Under the pieces are notes generated by a model, which searched no databases, was not told the origin of the DNA, and saw only the letters and a list, made by a program, of their open reading frames with translations. The position numbers and the translations under genes are program-made. A stretch of 27,820 bases of DNA, from positions 1-27,820 of the forward strand of contig NZ_CALADU010000098.1 in NCBI RefSeq assembly GCF_937890665.1, read 5' to 3'. Numbering within the stretch: the stretch's first letter is position 1; each line of letters opens with the position of its first letter. This DNA is from an uncultured Subdoligranulum sp. (GTDB lineage Bacteria; Bacillota_A; Clostridia; Oscillospirales; Ruminococcaceae). Of the stretch, positions 7,385 through 15,289 are shown in pieces.

Positions 7385-7822
7385 TCACTGCCCATCTGCC
7401 CGGTAAACCACATCAAAATACTCGCAGACGCACTTCATGCTTTCGTCAAAGTTCCTGCCGATTTCCTCACACGCTGCAGCAAACGCCTTGCGGTGGGCTT
7501 TCTTCCACGCGGCAAGGGTGCCGTCCCCCTCGGCGGCGGCACAGTCTGCCGTCACATCTTCAAACGGGACAACCTCCACCTTTGTGGTGCGGGTAATGCA
7601 ACGCGGCTGCATATCGCTGTCCAGCACGACCGTGTAATCACCCGTGCGCGGCAGCAGCTGCATCTGGGCTTCAAACAGGCTGAACAACCCTGTGTTGGCG
7701 CGTTTTTTGCCGCAAAGAATGTTGTCCAGAATTTCATCGGTGCCGTTGCTGTCGTAAAAACAGACATTGTAGGCAGAAATTGTCAGCCCCGAATCCTTTA
7801 CAAATTTCTCGATTTGATCCAT
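7385..7822 (-). CDS. ASCH-domain protein
   Basis: A 145-aa soluble protein. The ASCH (PUA-like beta-barrel) signature is visible: the CGKKRANTGLF segment near residues 37-47 (G-K-K followed by T/S), YTVVLDSDMQPRCITRTTKVEVVPF near 63-87, and the C-terminal FDESMKCVCEYFDVVY strand. ASCH proteins bind RNA or modified nucleotides; some are nucleases or amidohydrolases such as YqfB. The ATG at 7820-7822 is preceded by GAGG at 7 nt; an upstream in-frame TTG at 7834 is less likely. It begins 8 nt after the SRAP stop codon and should be cotranscribed with it under the LexA-like repressor, hinting at a role in nucleic-acid damage or translation control under stress. Confidence 0.75.
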   Translation of the reverse strand: MDQIEKFVKDSGLTISAYNVCFYDSNGTDEILDNILCGKKRANTGLFSLFEAQMQLLPRTGDYTVVLDSDMQPRCITRTTKVEVVPFEDVTADCAAAEGDGTLAAWKKAHRKAFAAACEEIGRNFDESMKCVCEYFDVVYRADGQ

Positions 7823-7830
7823 AGCTTTCC

Positions 7831-8433
7831 TCAAAGCAAATCATCAAAGCCCAACTGCCCGTCGCAGCTTGTGCGCTGCAGCAGCGGCGGGCGGCTGCAA
7901 AGCAGTTCCAGCGCCGCACCAACGTCCACCAACCACGGGCGCACCTGCTCGTGGGAGAGCAACAACGGCATACGGTCGTGGATGGGCGCTACCGAATCGT
8001 TGGGCGCGGTGGTCAGAATGATAAAGCAGTTCACACCACTTATATTATCATAAATGCCCGCCAAGTAAATCGGCTGTCCCGGCATTTGAAAAAAATATTT
8101 GTGCTTGGCGGCGTCCCATTCATAAAAGCCGGTGGCAGGGATCACGCAGCGCTGGAAGGCAATACTGCGGCGAAACATCGGCTTTTCCGTCACGGTTTCG
8201 GCGCGGGCATTGATGATTTGCTGCCTGCCGCGAAAACCGGGCAGCCCCCATTGCTGGAACTCGCCCACGATTTTCTCCCCGCGTGAAACCAGCACCGGTG
8301 CCACCTGCGAGGGGCAAATATCTCCTGCCATTGGGAAATTGAGTTCATTTCCCTCGCTGCGGCGCTGTGCATCGCGCACGATCTGGCGAATCTCTTTATA
8401 CTCATCAGCAGAAAACTGATACCGTCCACACAT
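7831..8433 (-). CDS. SOS response-associated peptidase (SRAP; HMCES/YedK family)
   Basis: A 200-aa SRAP-domain protein. Key residues are present: catalytic Cys2 (MCGRYQF), INARAET (N75-T80), GFYEW with E105, and the active-site His in HDRMP (H152). Family members form a thiazolidine crosslink between Cys2 and abasic sites in single-stranded DNA, shielding them from cleavage and error-prone bypass. The start is fixed because Cys must be residue 2 after Met removal, and AAGGAG lies upstream. It sits 16 nt after the LexA-like repressor gene and opposite a Y-family polymerase, a context that agrees well with the SOS association that named the family. The ORF is complete. Confidence 0.93.
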   Translation of the reverse strand: MCGRYQFSADEYKEIRQIVRDAQRRSEGNELNFPMAGDICPSQVAPVLVSRGEKIVGEFQQWGLPGFRGRQQIINARAETVTEKPMFRRSIAFQRCVIPATGFYEWDAAKHKYFFQMPGQPIYLAGIYDNISGVNCFIILTTAPNDSVAPIHDRMPLLLSHEQVRPWLVDVGAALELLCSRPPLLQRTSCDGQLGFDDLL

Positions 8434-8449
8434 ACGCGACGCTCCTTCC

Positions 8450-9136
8450 TTATCCTACTACAATACCGGCGATTCTGAACTCGTCCTCCTCCCGCACAGG
8501 GATGGGGGCATATTTTTTATTCAGGGAAATCAGCGCAATGCCGTTTTCGTCCTTGCGCAGCTTTTTGCAATAGCCTTGGTCGTTCAGGGTGCATAGCACA
8601 ATATCGCCGTTGTTGGCATCTTGTGAAGCCTTGACCCAAACGGTCTGCCCGTTCACAAAGCGCGGCTCCATACTGTCACCGGCGATGCGGACACCGAACT
8701 CCGCCTTGGTGGGTACGGATTCGTCCACTTCGGTCATCTCTTGGGTGTCATCATCCAGCCACTGACCGGTACCGGCAGAGGCAGGCTGTAAATAGACCGG
8801 CAGCAACCGCAGTTTCGGTTCCGGCTTCTCGGTAAATTCTGCCGTGTGCAGCAGCATGGAACGGTATTCCCCCAGACGCTGCTGCCCCGCCTGATTCAGC
8901 TTGGGTTCGGCATCCAGATACAAAGCTGCTATATCTTCAAACCCCAAAGCCTTTGCCAACGCCACACCCACGGTAACGCGGGGTTCGCGCTCGCCGGCCT
9001 CCCACGACATCAAGGAACGTGTGGTCACGGCCTTCTCGGATTCCGGCAGGAACTGCTGCATTTTCTGCACGACCATCTCGCGGGTCATTTTCTGCGCCTC
9101 ACGCGCGGCACGAATACGCTTATTCCAGTTGCTCAC
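8450..9136 (-). CDS. LexA/HdiR-like repressor: XRE HTH plus S24 autocleaving peptidase
   Basis: A 228-aa two-domain regulator. The N-terminal XRE helix-turn-helix spans about residues 5-73 (RSLMSWEAGEREPRVTV). The C-terminal S24 LexA-like domain has the catalytic Ser in GDSMEP (S155), a candidate Lys dyad in GYCKKL (K191/K192), and a likely self-cleavage site in PASAGTG (A121-G122). By family knowledge, RecA-ssDNA contact triggers self-cleavage and releases the DNA-bound N-terminal domain, derepressing target genes. The start is GTG at 9134-9136 with GAGGTGATATACC upstream. It heads a minus-strand operon and faces the Y-family polymerase gene across a promoter region with several small palindromes, its likely operators. 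Confidence 0.9.
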   Translation of the reverse strand: MSNWNKRIRAAREAQKMTREMVVQKMQQFLPESEKAVTTRSLMSWEAGEREPRVTVGVALAKALGFEDIAALYLDAEPKLNQAGQQRLGEYRSMLLHTAEFTEKPEPKLRLLPVYLQPASAGTGQWLDDDTQEMTEVDESVPTKAEFGVRIAGDSMEPRFVNGQTVWVKASQDANNGDIVLCTLNDQGYCKKLRKDENGIALISLNKKYAPIPVREEDEFRIAGIVVG

Positions 9137-9155
9137 GGTATATCACCTCATCTAT

Positions 9156-9184
9156 ATTGTACCGCTTTTGGTATGTAAAGTCAA
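9156..9184 (-). promoter_or_regulatory. Sigma-A-type promoter of the repressor operon
   Basis: On the minus strand TTGACT (-35, + strand 9179-9184) and TACAAT (-10, 9156-9161) are separated by exactly 17 nt, close to consensus. It lies about 20 nt from the repressor GTG. The spacer holds the palindrome TACC-N6-GGTA (9160-9173), and the palindrome at 9185-9198 abuts the -35 element, so repressor binding would block it. Confidence 0.75.
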
Positions 9185-9198
9185 GTGTACCATTACAC
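9185..9198. promoter_or_regulatory. Candidate repressor operator (palindrome)
   Basis: GTGTACCATTACAC is a perfect 5-bp-arm palindrome (GTGTA/TACAC) next to the -35 box of the repressor promoter. Two related sites are TACC-N6-GGTA at 9160-9173 and ATTGT-N6-ACAAT at 9243-9258. Assignment to the LexA-like protein is by position only. Confidence 0.45.
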
Positions 9199-9229
9199 GG
9201 ATTTTCTTTTATATCCATGTAAAATGCAT

Positions 9230-9258
9230 TTGGAAGAGAAACATTGTGGTGTTACAAT
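9230..9258 (+). promoter_or_regulatory. Promoter of the Y-family polymerase operon with overlapping operator
   Basis: TTGGAA (9230-9235) and TACAAT (9253-9258) are separated by 17 nt, a good sigma-A promoter, followed by AGGAGG (9268-9273) and the ATG at 9283. The inverted repeat ATTGT (9243-9247) / ACAAT (9254-9258) covers the -10 element, so a bound repressor would prevent transcription. Confidence 0.7.
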
Positions 9259-9282
9259 AGGCGTATAGGAGGTGGGAACAAT

Positions 9283-10536
9283 ATGGGACAGCGGCATATA
9301 CTGCATTGCGATTGCAACTGCTTTTACGCAAGCGTTGAAATGCAGGAACACCCGGAACTGCGCGGGAAAAGCATTGCCGTATGCGGCGACCCGGAGGCAC
9401 GGCACGGCATTGTACTTACCGCCAGTTACCCCGCCAAGCGGATGGGCGTGAAAACAGGGATGCCAATATGGGAAGCCAAGCAGCACTGTCGTGACTTAAT
9501 TATTGTACCCGCCAGCTATGGAAAATACCAGAAGTACAGCGGCTATGTGCGAGAAGTTTTTAATGATTATACAGATCAAGTTGAATCCTTTGGGCTTGAC
9601 GAAGCATGGCTGGATATAACCGGCAGCGTAGGGTTGTTCGGAAGCCCCGTCAAGATCGCAAAGGAAATCAGTGTGCGTATAAAGCGTGAATTGGGTATCA
9701 CCGTTTCCATTGGTGTTTCTTTCAACAAAATCACCGCGAAACTCGGCAGCGATTATAAAAAGCCCGATGCCATAACGGTCATCGAGCCTGATACTTATAA
9801 ACAGATTGTCTACCCGCTGCCGGTGGGTGACCTTTTGTACGTGGGCAACGCCACACAGCGCAAGCTCGGCAGTTACGGCATCCGCACCATCGGTCAGCTT
9901 GCGGAAACGAACCCTGAAGTCCTCAAGGGCTGGTTTGGCGTGATGGGCTATACACTCTCGGCATTTGCGCGCGGATTGGACCAAACGCCGGTCGCCAAGC
10001 AGGATGCACATTCTGCCATTAAGAGTGTGGGCAACAGCGCCACCACGCCGCGCGATTTGACCACAGATGAAGATGTGTGGCTGATGTTGGTGCTGCTCTC
10101 CGAAAGCGTTGCCATGCGTATGCGCGACCTCGGCAGCAAGTGCAATGTGGTGGAGATTTATGTGCGGGACAATGAACTGTCCGGCTTTACGCGCCGCCGA
10201 AAGCTGGACAACCCCACCAATGTAAGTATTGAAATTGCCCGCATCGCCTTTGATTTGTTCAAGCGCAATTATTCGTGGCCGAAGCCCCTGCGCGGCATCG
10301 GTGTGCGTGGTGCCGACCTGTGCCCCGCAGACTGCGCAGTGCAATTAGGACTTTTTTCCAACGAGGAAAAGCGCGAGAAGCTGGAGCACATCGATAAAGC
10401 CGTGGACACCCTGCGCCAGCGTTACGGTTACCGCAGTGTACAACGGGCGGTCGTGTACACAGACCCCGTTTTGGGCGGCATCAACGCCTACGACGACCAC
10501 AACATCCATCCGGTCGGGTATTTTCATACGGCATAG
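9283..10536 (+). CDS. dinB: Y-family DNA polymerase (DinB/UvrX-like translesion polymerase)
   Basis: A 417-aa error-prone polymerase. Palm catalytic motifs are intact: HCDCNCFYASVE with D10, and ESFGLDEAWLDIT with D106-E107; the VSIGVSFNKITAKLGSDYKKP motif follows. The helix-hairpin-helix/thumb and little-finger regions fill the rest. A beta-clamp binding motif, QLGLF, lies at 354-358. This type, often called UvrX or UmuC-like in Firmicutes mobile elements, copies damaged DNA during SOS. The start at 9283 is chosen for AGGAGGTG 9 nt upstream; an in-frame TTG near 9244 lies inside the promoter. It is divergent from the LexA-like repressor and followed after 12 nt by a small companion gene. Confidence 0.93.
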   Translation: MGQRHILHCDCNCFYASVEMQEHPELRGKSIAVCGDPEARHGIVLTASYPAKRMGVKTGMPIWEAKQHCRDLIIVPASYGKYQKYSGYVREVFNDYTDQVESFGLDEAWLDITGSVGLFGSPVKIAKEISVRIKRELGITVSIGVSFNKITAKLGSDYKKPDAITVIEPDTYKQIVYPLPVGDLLYVGNATQRKLGSYGIRTIGQLAETNPEVLKGWFGVMGYTLSAFARGLDQTPVAKQDAHSAIKSVGNSATTPRDLTTDEDVWLMLVLLSESVAMRMRDLGSKCNVVEIYVRDNELSGFTRRRKLDNPTNVSIEIARIAFDLFKRNYSWPKPLRGIGVRGADLCPADCAVQLGLFSNEEKREKLEHIDKAVDTLRQRYGYRSVQRAVVYTDPVLGGINAYDDHNIHPVGYFHTA

Positions 10537-10548
10537 GAGGCATCGTAA

Positions 10549-10809
10549 ATGATTCAACGAGAAAAGCGCTATGTGGAAGTCGATGTGCGCTTCAGCACCG
10601 AGGGACGATTGCGACCTCTGCAGATTATTTTCGATAAAGGGCAGGTCTACAAAATCGACAAGATCAAGGACATCTGCCGCCGTGCCGCCGATGTGGGCGG
10701 TGTTGGCGACCGCTATACCTGTATGATTCAAGGCAAAGAGCGCGAGTTATGGTTTGAAGAAGGGCGATGGTTTGTGGCGGCGAAGGTGATCAACGAAAAA
10801 ACACATTAA
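10549..10809 (+). CDS. Small basic companion protein of the translesion polymerase (86 aa)
   Basis: A soluble 86-residue protein of beta-rich appearance: YVEVDVRFSTEGRLRPLQIIFDKGQVYKIDKIKDICRRA, then DRYTCMIQGKERELWFEEGRWFVAAKV. I recognise the pattern from short uncharacterised proteins that follow dinB/uvrX-like genes in Clostridia, but cannot name a domain. The ATG has TAGGAGG 8 nt upstream, and the gene starts 12 nt after the polymerase stop, so it is cotranscribed from the SOS-type promoter at 9230-9258. Function is unknown; a polymerase accessory or nucleic-acid binding role is inference from position only. Confidence 0.7.
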   Translation: MIQREKRYVEVDVRFSTEGRLRPLQIIFDKGQVYKIDKIKDICRRAADVGGVGDRYTCMIQGKERELWFEEGRWFVAAKVINEKTH

Positions 10810-10837
10810 GAAAATCATGCTGCCAGCCATCAGCCTG

Positions 10838-11578
10838 CTATCGCAGTTCTTCCAGATAATAAATGTAATCCAGCGATTTCAGTGCTTCTATAATCTCATG
10901 GTGCGTTTTATACTTCTTCAGTTCGCTGCTGCAAATTGTAACGGTAATCGTATATACGCTTAGTCCGGAGCCCACATAGGCGGGGTTCGATTCAATATCA
11001 TCAATTCGCAGCCCTAAGCGGCGGCTGACTGTAACAAAGTCGCGCAGATACTCGATGTTTTTAAGCTCTAAATGGATTTCAAAGTGGTTGGAACGGTTCT
11101 TCAGATACACCTCAATGGTGGGAAACACCGACAGGATACACAGAAGGAATGCAAACACAATCAGTGTTACCGTGTAAAGCCCTGCACCTATTGTAAAGCC
11201 CAAGGCGGCGCAAGACCACAGCGCCGCAGAGGTAGTAAGCCCTTTGATTTGACCGCGTGAGCTAAAAAGAATTGATTTTCCGCTGATGGAAGCCGCTGAA
11301 ATCATGGTGGCCGCAGACAAAATCGGTATGCTGATTGCCTGAGTCTGCATCAGGTATATGTCAAGTATCATGCAGATGGTAGATGAAAACGAAATCAGCA
11401 CAAAGGTTCTAAGTCCGGCAGAATGTCGCTTGCTGGATCGTTCACAGCCTATAACGGAGGTCAGGAAAACGGCAAGGGCGATTCTCAGGCAGATGGAAAG
11501 CACGTTAATTTCCTGTGACCAACTGCCAAGGTGCTGCGCAATGGGGTCTGACATTTGAAGTGACATCAAAGTGTCCAT
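10838..11578 (-). CDS. MgtC/SapB-family membrane protein
   Basis: A 246-aa protein with about five transmembrane segments in the first 155 residues and a soluble ACT-like C-terminal domain. The family signature is clear: RIALAVFLTSVIGCERSSKRHSAGLRT, with G44-x-E46-R47 and A54-G-L-R-T58. MgtC-like proteins are linked to magnesium limitation and membrane-energy homeostasis and, in pathogens, to inhibition of the F1Fo ATPase. The start ATG at 11576-11578 has AGGAGG about 11 nt upstream and overlaps the antiporter's last codons by 13 nt, indicating translational coupling. The C-terminal domain extends beyond the minimal SapB size. Ion specificity cannot be read from sequence. Confidence 0.88.
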   Translation of the reverse strand: MDTLMSLQMSDPIAQHLGSWSQEINVLSICLRIALAVFLTSVIGCERSSKRHSAGLRTFVLISFSSTICMILDIYLMQTQAISIPILSAATMISAASISGKSILFSSRGQIKGLTTSAALWSCAALGFTIGAGLYTVTLIVFAFLLCILSVFPTIEVYLKNRSNHFEIHLELKNIEYLRDFVTVSRRLGLRIDDIESNPAYVGSGLSVYTITVTICSSELKKYKTHHEIIEALKSLDYIYYLEELR

Positions 11579-13035
11579 ATGTCTGCTTTCCTCCTTGTGT
11601 TTTGATACGATATTTGGGGGTAGCCTGTCAAGGCGTAATGTTCGTAAGCGGCCTCGTCATACGCCTGTTCATCCTCTAAAAAAGGATCGTTGTGCGCAGG
11701 CAATTCTTTTTGAATTGCCTGTATCTGGCGAATCAGGCGTTCGACCTCGTTTTCTGGTTCATGCTCGTCGCATTTGACCGTTTCAGTCACGATGTCATCC
11801 AACCTGTTGGAATACGACCCCGACAGGTACAGCGACAATTTTGCGCAAGCAGGTCCGATTAGTTCGTACAAGACGCTGGAAGCAAGGATAATTGTTTCCA
11901 GCGCATCGCCCATTGCACCGCCCAAGGTGCGGGCTCCCATCGCGGCCAGTCCAATGGCAACGCCCGCCTGTGGAATTAAAGCCAGCCCAAGGTTGTTGCG
12001 AACTTTTTTGTTCTTTCCGGCAAGCAGGCACCCCAAGAAGGCGCCGCTGTATTTGCCGAGTATTCTTGTGACAAAGTAGACCACACCGACAGCCAGCAAA
12101 GAGGTCGACCCGATATGATCGGAGGAGCTGAAAATAGCACCCAAATCAAAGTTGAGACCAGACCGCACAAAGAACAGCAAGAGCAGCGGAGGGCTGAAGT
12201 AATTCAGCTGCTTAAAAAGCCTTTCGTCGTCGGAGGTATTGATGTAAATCATCGACATGGACATACAGCCCAGTAGCGACGAAACGCCCATCAGCGCACA
12301 AATTCCGCAGAATGCAAAGAGCAGCGCAATAGATACGATTAGGCGATTGTCGGTGGATCGCTTGTGAAGAAGAAACTTCAAAATCAAACCAAATACGCCG
12401 CCCAGCGCAAACGCGAACAGGTTCATTATTATCGGACGCAGCACATTTTGCGCCTGAAAATTGCCGGTCATGGAGGCCAAGGCGATGGAAATGGCGATGC
12501 TGTACGCGACAAGCCCCACCACATCGTCCAGTGCGACCACCTGCAGAAGGGTGTCTACAAAATCGCCCTTTGCGTGCGTCTGGCGAATCGTCATCATGGT
12601 AGACGCAGGTGCTGTGGCTGATGCCAGCGCGGCAAGAACGACGGAAAATACCATATCAAGACCAAGCACATAATGAGTAGCGATAAACACCGCAATGGAT
12701 GCCAAGCACGCCTCAAGGAACGTAATAAGTAGCACCTTAACGCCGCTTTTTTTCAGTGTAGAAAAACGGAAAAACTCGCCCGTGCTGAATGCAATGAACG
12801 CCAAGGCGATGTCTGCAATGAAATCCATCCTCTCGATAAGACCTACCGGGATCAGGTTTAAGCAGTACGGGCCCATCAAAATGCCGGCAACAATGTAGGC
12901 CGTGACATTGGGGAGTTTCAGGCGTTTGGTAATTCTTGTCATGGCAAACCCGCCAAATAACATTAAAGAAATCGATATAATCACTATCGAAACCGAGGAT
13001 GTAATATTCAATTTTTCAATCAGGGGCGTGGTCAC
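11566..13035 (-). CDS. Cation:proton antiporter (CPA2 / KefB-NapA type)
   Basis: A 489-aa protein with 12-13 hydrophobic segments in the first 400 residues and a hydrophilic acidic tail of about 80 residues. The Na+/H+ exchanger fold shows in LKLPNVTAYIVAGILMGP near residues 39-56, the ATAPAST stretch (140-146), and the double-aspartate motif VVALDDVVGL (D170-D171), which suggests electrogenic exchange as in NapA/NhaA. No TrkA-N (RCK) nucleotide-binding domain is present. The start is GTG at 13033-13035 with AGGAATG upstream. It overlaps the downstream MgtC-like gene, so the two probably work together in ion or pH homeostasis. Exchanged cation is undetermined. Confidence 0.9.
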   Translation of the reverse strand: MTTPLIEKLNITSSVSIVIISISLMLFGGFAMTRITKRLKLPNVTAYIVAGILMGPYCLNLIPVGLIERMDFIADIALAFIAFSTGEFFRFSTLKKSGVKVLLITFLEACLASIAVFIATHYVLGLDMVFSVVLAALASATAPASTMMTIRQTHAKGDFVDTLLQVVALDDVVGLVAYSIAISIALASMTGNFQAQNVLRPIIMNLFAFALGGVFGLILKFLLHKRSTDNRLIVSIALLFAFCGICALMGVSSLLGCMSMSMIYINTSDDERLFKQLNYFSPPLLLLFFVRSGLNFDLGAIFSSSDHIGSTSLLAVGVVYFVTRILGKYSGAFLGCLLAGKNKKVRNNLGLALIPQAGVAIGLAAMGARTLGGAMGDALETIILASSVLYELIGPACAKLSLYLSGSYSNRLDDIVTETVKCDEHEPENEVERLIRQIQAIQKELPAHNDPFLEDEQAYDEAAYEHYALTGYPQISYQNTRRKADIWTL

Positions 13036-13103
13036 TGTCTCGCATTCCTTTCTTAAAAATCACTCGGTCAGGCATTTGCAGGCCAATTTCATACAATAAG
13101 ATG

Positions 13104-13748
13104 TTATCCTTGTTCGTTTCTGAAATCTCGCACTGCTTTTGCGTTATATGAGTTACAGATTATCTTTGATGTATTATCCTTCACGAGTATTGCCTGATCA
13201 TTGCTTATGGGACGGACATCCAATTCCGAGAACTTTTCCAGTATTTCCTCCGATGCTTTTCTATAAACCTCATCAAGAAAGTGCGGCAAAATATAGTATT
13301 TTACCAGCCCAAGCCCGGCATCGTCTTGCTGTGAATACTCCGGCGGTTTTTTATCCATTGGCTCAATATAAGTAATCGTCGGTGCGCAAACAATTGCCCC
13401 TGCTGACTCGCCCACCATAAGTTTGCCGCGCTGCAGTGCTTTTTTCAGCAATTTGTCTGCTCCTGATTTTCGCAGCGCATCCATAAGGAAGAACGAATTG
13501 CCTCCTGAAAAGTAAATGCAATCTGCCTGCGCAAAGGCTGCCTTGATTGTATTCCTGTCTTCCTTAGAAATATCAATTTCTGTAACGATTGCTCCCATTT
13601 CACTGAGCAACTCCCGACCCGCCAGCACATACTGCGAAGCCCCTTCTTTGGCTGCGGCTGTCTGGATAAATGCAATTCTCTTATTTTGCAAATTTTCTTT
13701 AATAAGAGTCCCCACGTTGCAAAAACGTGAGCATAAAAACAAATTCAT
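13104..13748 (-). CDS. Peptidase E-like (family S51) serine peptidase
   Basis: A 214-aa cytoplasmic protein of the class-I glutamine amidotransferase-like fold. The nucleophile Ser lies in the elbow MVGESAGAIV (S115), preceded by IYFSGGNSFFLMDAL near residues 78-92; the likely catalytic His is in ILPHFLDE (H156). This fits S51 peptidases (aspartyl dipeptidase PepE and the relatives common in Firmicutes), which hydrolyse Asp-X dipeptides or related substrates such as cyanophycin products. The ATG has AAAGGAAAT upstream. It is 68 nt before the antiporter gene on the same strand; whether they share a promoter is unclear. Substrate is not certain. Confidence 0.85.
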   Translation of the reverse strand: MNLFLCSRFCNVGTLIKENLQNKRIAFIQTAAAKEGASQYVLAGRELLSEMGAIVTEIDISKEDRNTIKAAFAQADCIYFSGGNSFFLMDALRKSGADKLLKKALQRGKLMVGESAGAIVCAPTITYIEPMDKKPPEYSQQDDAGLGLVKYYILPHFLDEVYRKASEEILEKFSELDVRPISNDQAILVKDNTSKIICNSYNAKAVRDFRNEQG

Positions 13749-13828
13749 AATCCATATTTCCTTTTTTGGTAATCTGATGTCATTTTCGGGTCGTTCTGAT
13801 TGAATATCATTGCCGACTCTTTTAGTAA

Positions 13829-13868
13829 AACGAGAAGAGCACTGTATGGTAACAGCGCTCTTCTCGTT
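13829..13868 (-). terminator. Intrinsic terminator of the glycerate kinase transcript
   Basis: The 12-bp perfect stem AACGAGAAGAGC (13829-13840) / GCTCTTCTCGTT (13857-13868) extends inward as CTG/CAG after one mismatch. On the minus strand it is followed by TTTTACTAAAAG. It lies about 75 nt after the glycerate kinase stop. The remaining part of the 196-nt gap up to the peptidase start shows no clear promoter. Confidence 0.75.
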
Positions 13869-13944
13869 GCATTGAGAGAAACTTGTGTTATTGGGGCAGG
13901 CAGAAAAGGATTCATATGTCTTGTGTAATATGCCGTATAAAGAC

Positions 13945-15177
13945 TTACCGAATCAGCACAACAGCGACATCATTTACATTGGTTCCTGTCGGACCGGTAA
14001 AAAGCAATCCTTTCGCCGTCTTCAGCGCCGTGTAGGAATCATTTTGGTTGAGAAAATCCACCGCGTCGATTTGCGCCGCCCGCAAGGTTGTCAGCGTGTC
14101 GCCGTCCACATAGCCGCCCGCCGCATCTGTCGGACCATCGGTACCGTCTGACCCAACACTAAAAACCGCCGCATTGCAGCCCGAAATGCCGGGTGCAGCC
14201 GCCAGCGCCAATTCCTGATTGCGCCCGCCCTTGCCGTTTCCGATAATTTTGACCACCGTTTCGCCTCCGGCTATAAACGCCATGGGTTTGTCGGGGTGCT
14301 GATGTGTTCGGGCAATTTCCGCAAGGAACTGCCCCGCCTCCCGCGCCTGACAAGCCAGCTGATCGGTCAAAAGGATCGGCGTATAACCAAGTGCCTGTGC
14401 AGCATCGGCAGCCGCAGCGCAAAGCTCCCGAACACTGCCTGTAATGCGCGTTGTTACGTTATCTATTTGCTTGGGTGTTTCTTTGCGAAGGCAAGCCAGC
14501 GCATCGGCGGACAGATGTAAGCCGTACTTTTTAACGACATTCTCCGCATCCTTGCAGGTAGACGAATCGGCACAAGCCGGTCCGCTTGCAATCATATCCA
14601 GCGGGTCACCCAAGACATCGCTCAGGACGACGCACAGCACCTGTGCCGGGGCGCACGCCATAGCAAAACGCCCGCCTTTTACGGCAGACAACCGCTTGCG
14701 GATGGTATTGATCTCCACGATATTGGCACCGCATCCCAGCAGCTGCTGTGTGATATCCTGCAATTCCGCCAGAGGAATACAAGGCTTCTCCAGCAGGGCG
14801 CTTCCCCCGCCGGACAGAAGAAATACCACCGTATCCTGCGGCGTCAACCCCTGCACGAGGTCAAGCGCTGCCTGCGTACCCCGGCAGGAGCCGTCATCCG
14901 GGACAGGGTGTCCGCCCTCAAAGCAGCGGATATGGGCAATCGGTCCTTTTATATGCCCATACTTTGTAACAACCACGCCATCCGCAATACGATTCCCCAT
15001 GCAGTCAGATGCCGCGTTTGCCATCTGCCATGCCGCTTTTCCTGCTGCCACCAGAACGATTTTTCCGGTTCCAAAGCGATACCCTTGCAGCGCACGCACT
15101 ACGGCAACATCCGGCAAAACCGCGTGAATGGCCGCAGAAACGATAGATTCCGTATGTTGATGAAGTAATTGATTCAT
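13945..15177 (-). CDS. gckA: Glycerate kinase, type 2 (DUF4147/MOFRL family)
   Basis: A 410-aa protein of the two-domain GckA/TtuD family that phosphorylates D-glycerate to 2-phosphoglycerate in the cytosol. Visible hallmarks are VAAGKAAWQM (residues 43-52), GGHPVPD (88-94), LSGGGSALL (121-129), EINTIRKRLSAVKGGR (155-170), SDVLGDPLDMIASGP (186-200) and the C-terminal MOFRL domain with GGETVVKI, GGRNQELAL and a GSDGTDGPTDAAGG loop. The ATG has AAGGAAGAG about 11 nt upstream. Length is normal for the family. It follows the phosphoesterase/propeller gene after 112 nt on the same strand and ends at the hairpin 13829-13868. The 112-nt gap shows no clear promoter. Confidence 0.9.
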   Translation of the reverse strand: MNQLLHQHTESIVSAAIHAVLPDVAVVRALQGYRFGTGKIVLVAAGKAAWQMANAASDCMGNRIADGVVVTKYGHIKGPIAHIRCFEGGHPVPDDGSCRGTQAALDLVQGLTPQDTVVFLLSGGGSALLEKPCIPLAELQDITQQLLGCGANIVEINTIRKRLSAVKGGRFAMACAPAQVLCVVLSDVLGDPLDMIASGPACADSSTCKDAENVVKKYGLHLSADALACLRKETPKQIDNVTTRITGSVRELCAAAADAAQALGYTPILLTDQLACQAREAGQFLAEIARTHQHPDKPMAFIAGGETVVKIIGNGKGGRNQELALAAAPGISGCNAAVFSVGSDGTDGPTDAAGGYVDGDTLTTLRAAQIDAVDFLNQNDSYTALKTAKGLLFTGPTGTNVNDVAVVLIR

Positions 15178-15289
15178 GAGCTGTACTCTCTTCCTTTGCT
15201 AATTGCCGGTTTGCAAATATCTCCATTCTATTAAGCAGCTAGGATATAATGTTGCCTTTATCACCAATCATAATCGATAGACCCTGCAA

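Noticed and set aside
9496..10344. 282-codon minus-strand open frame opposite the Y-family polymerase
   Set aside because: The polymerase frame has all catalytic motifs and a strong ribosome binding site; the antisense frame has no recognisable domain and follows the GC-rich codon pattern of the real gene.
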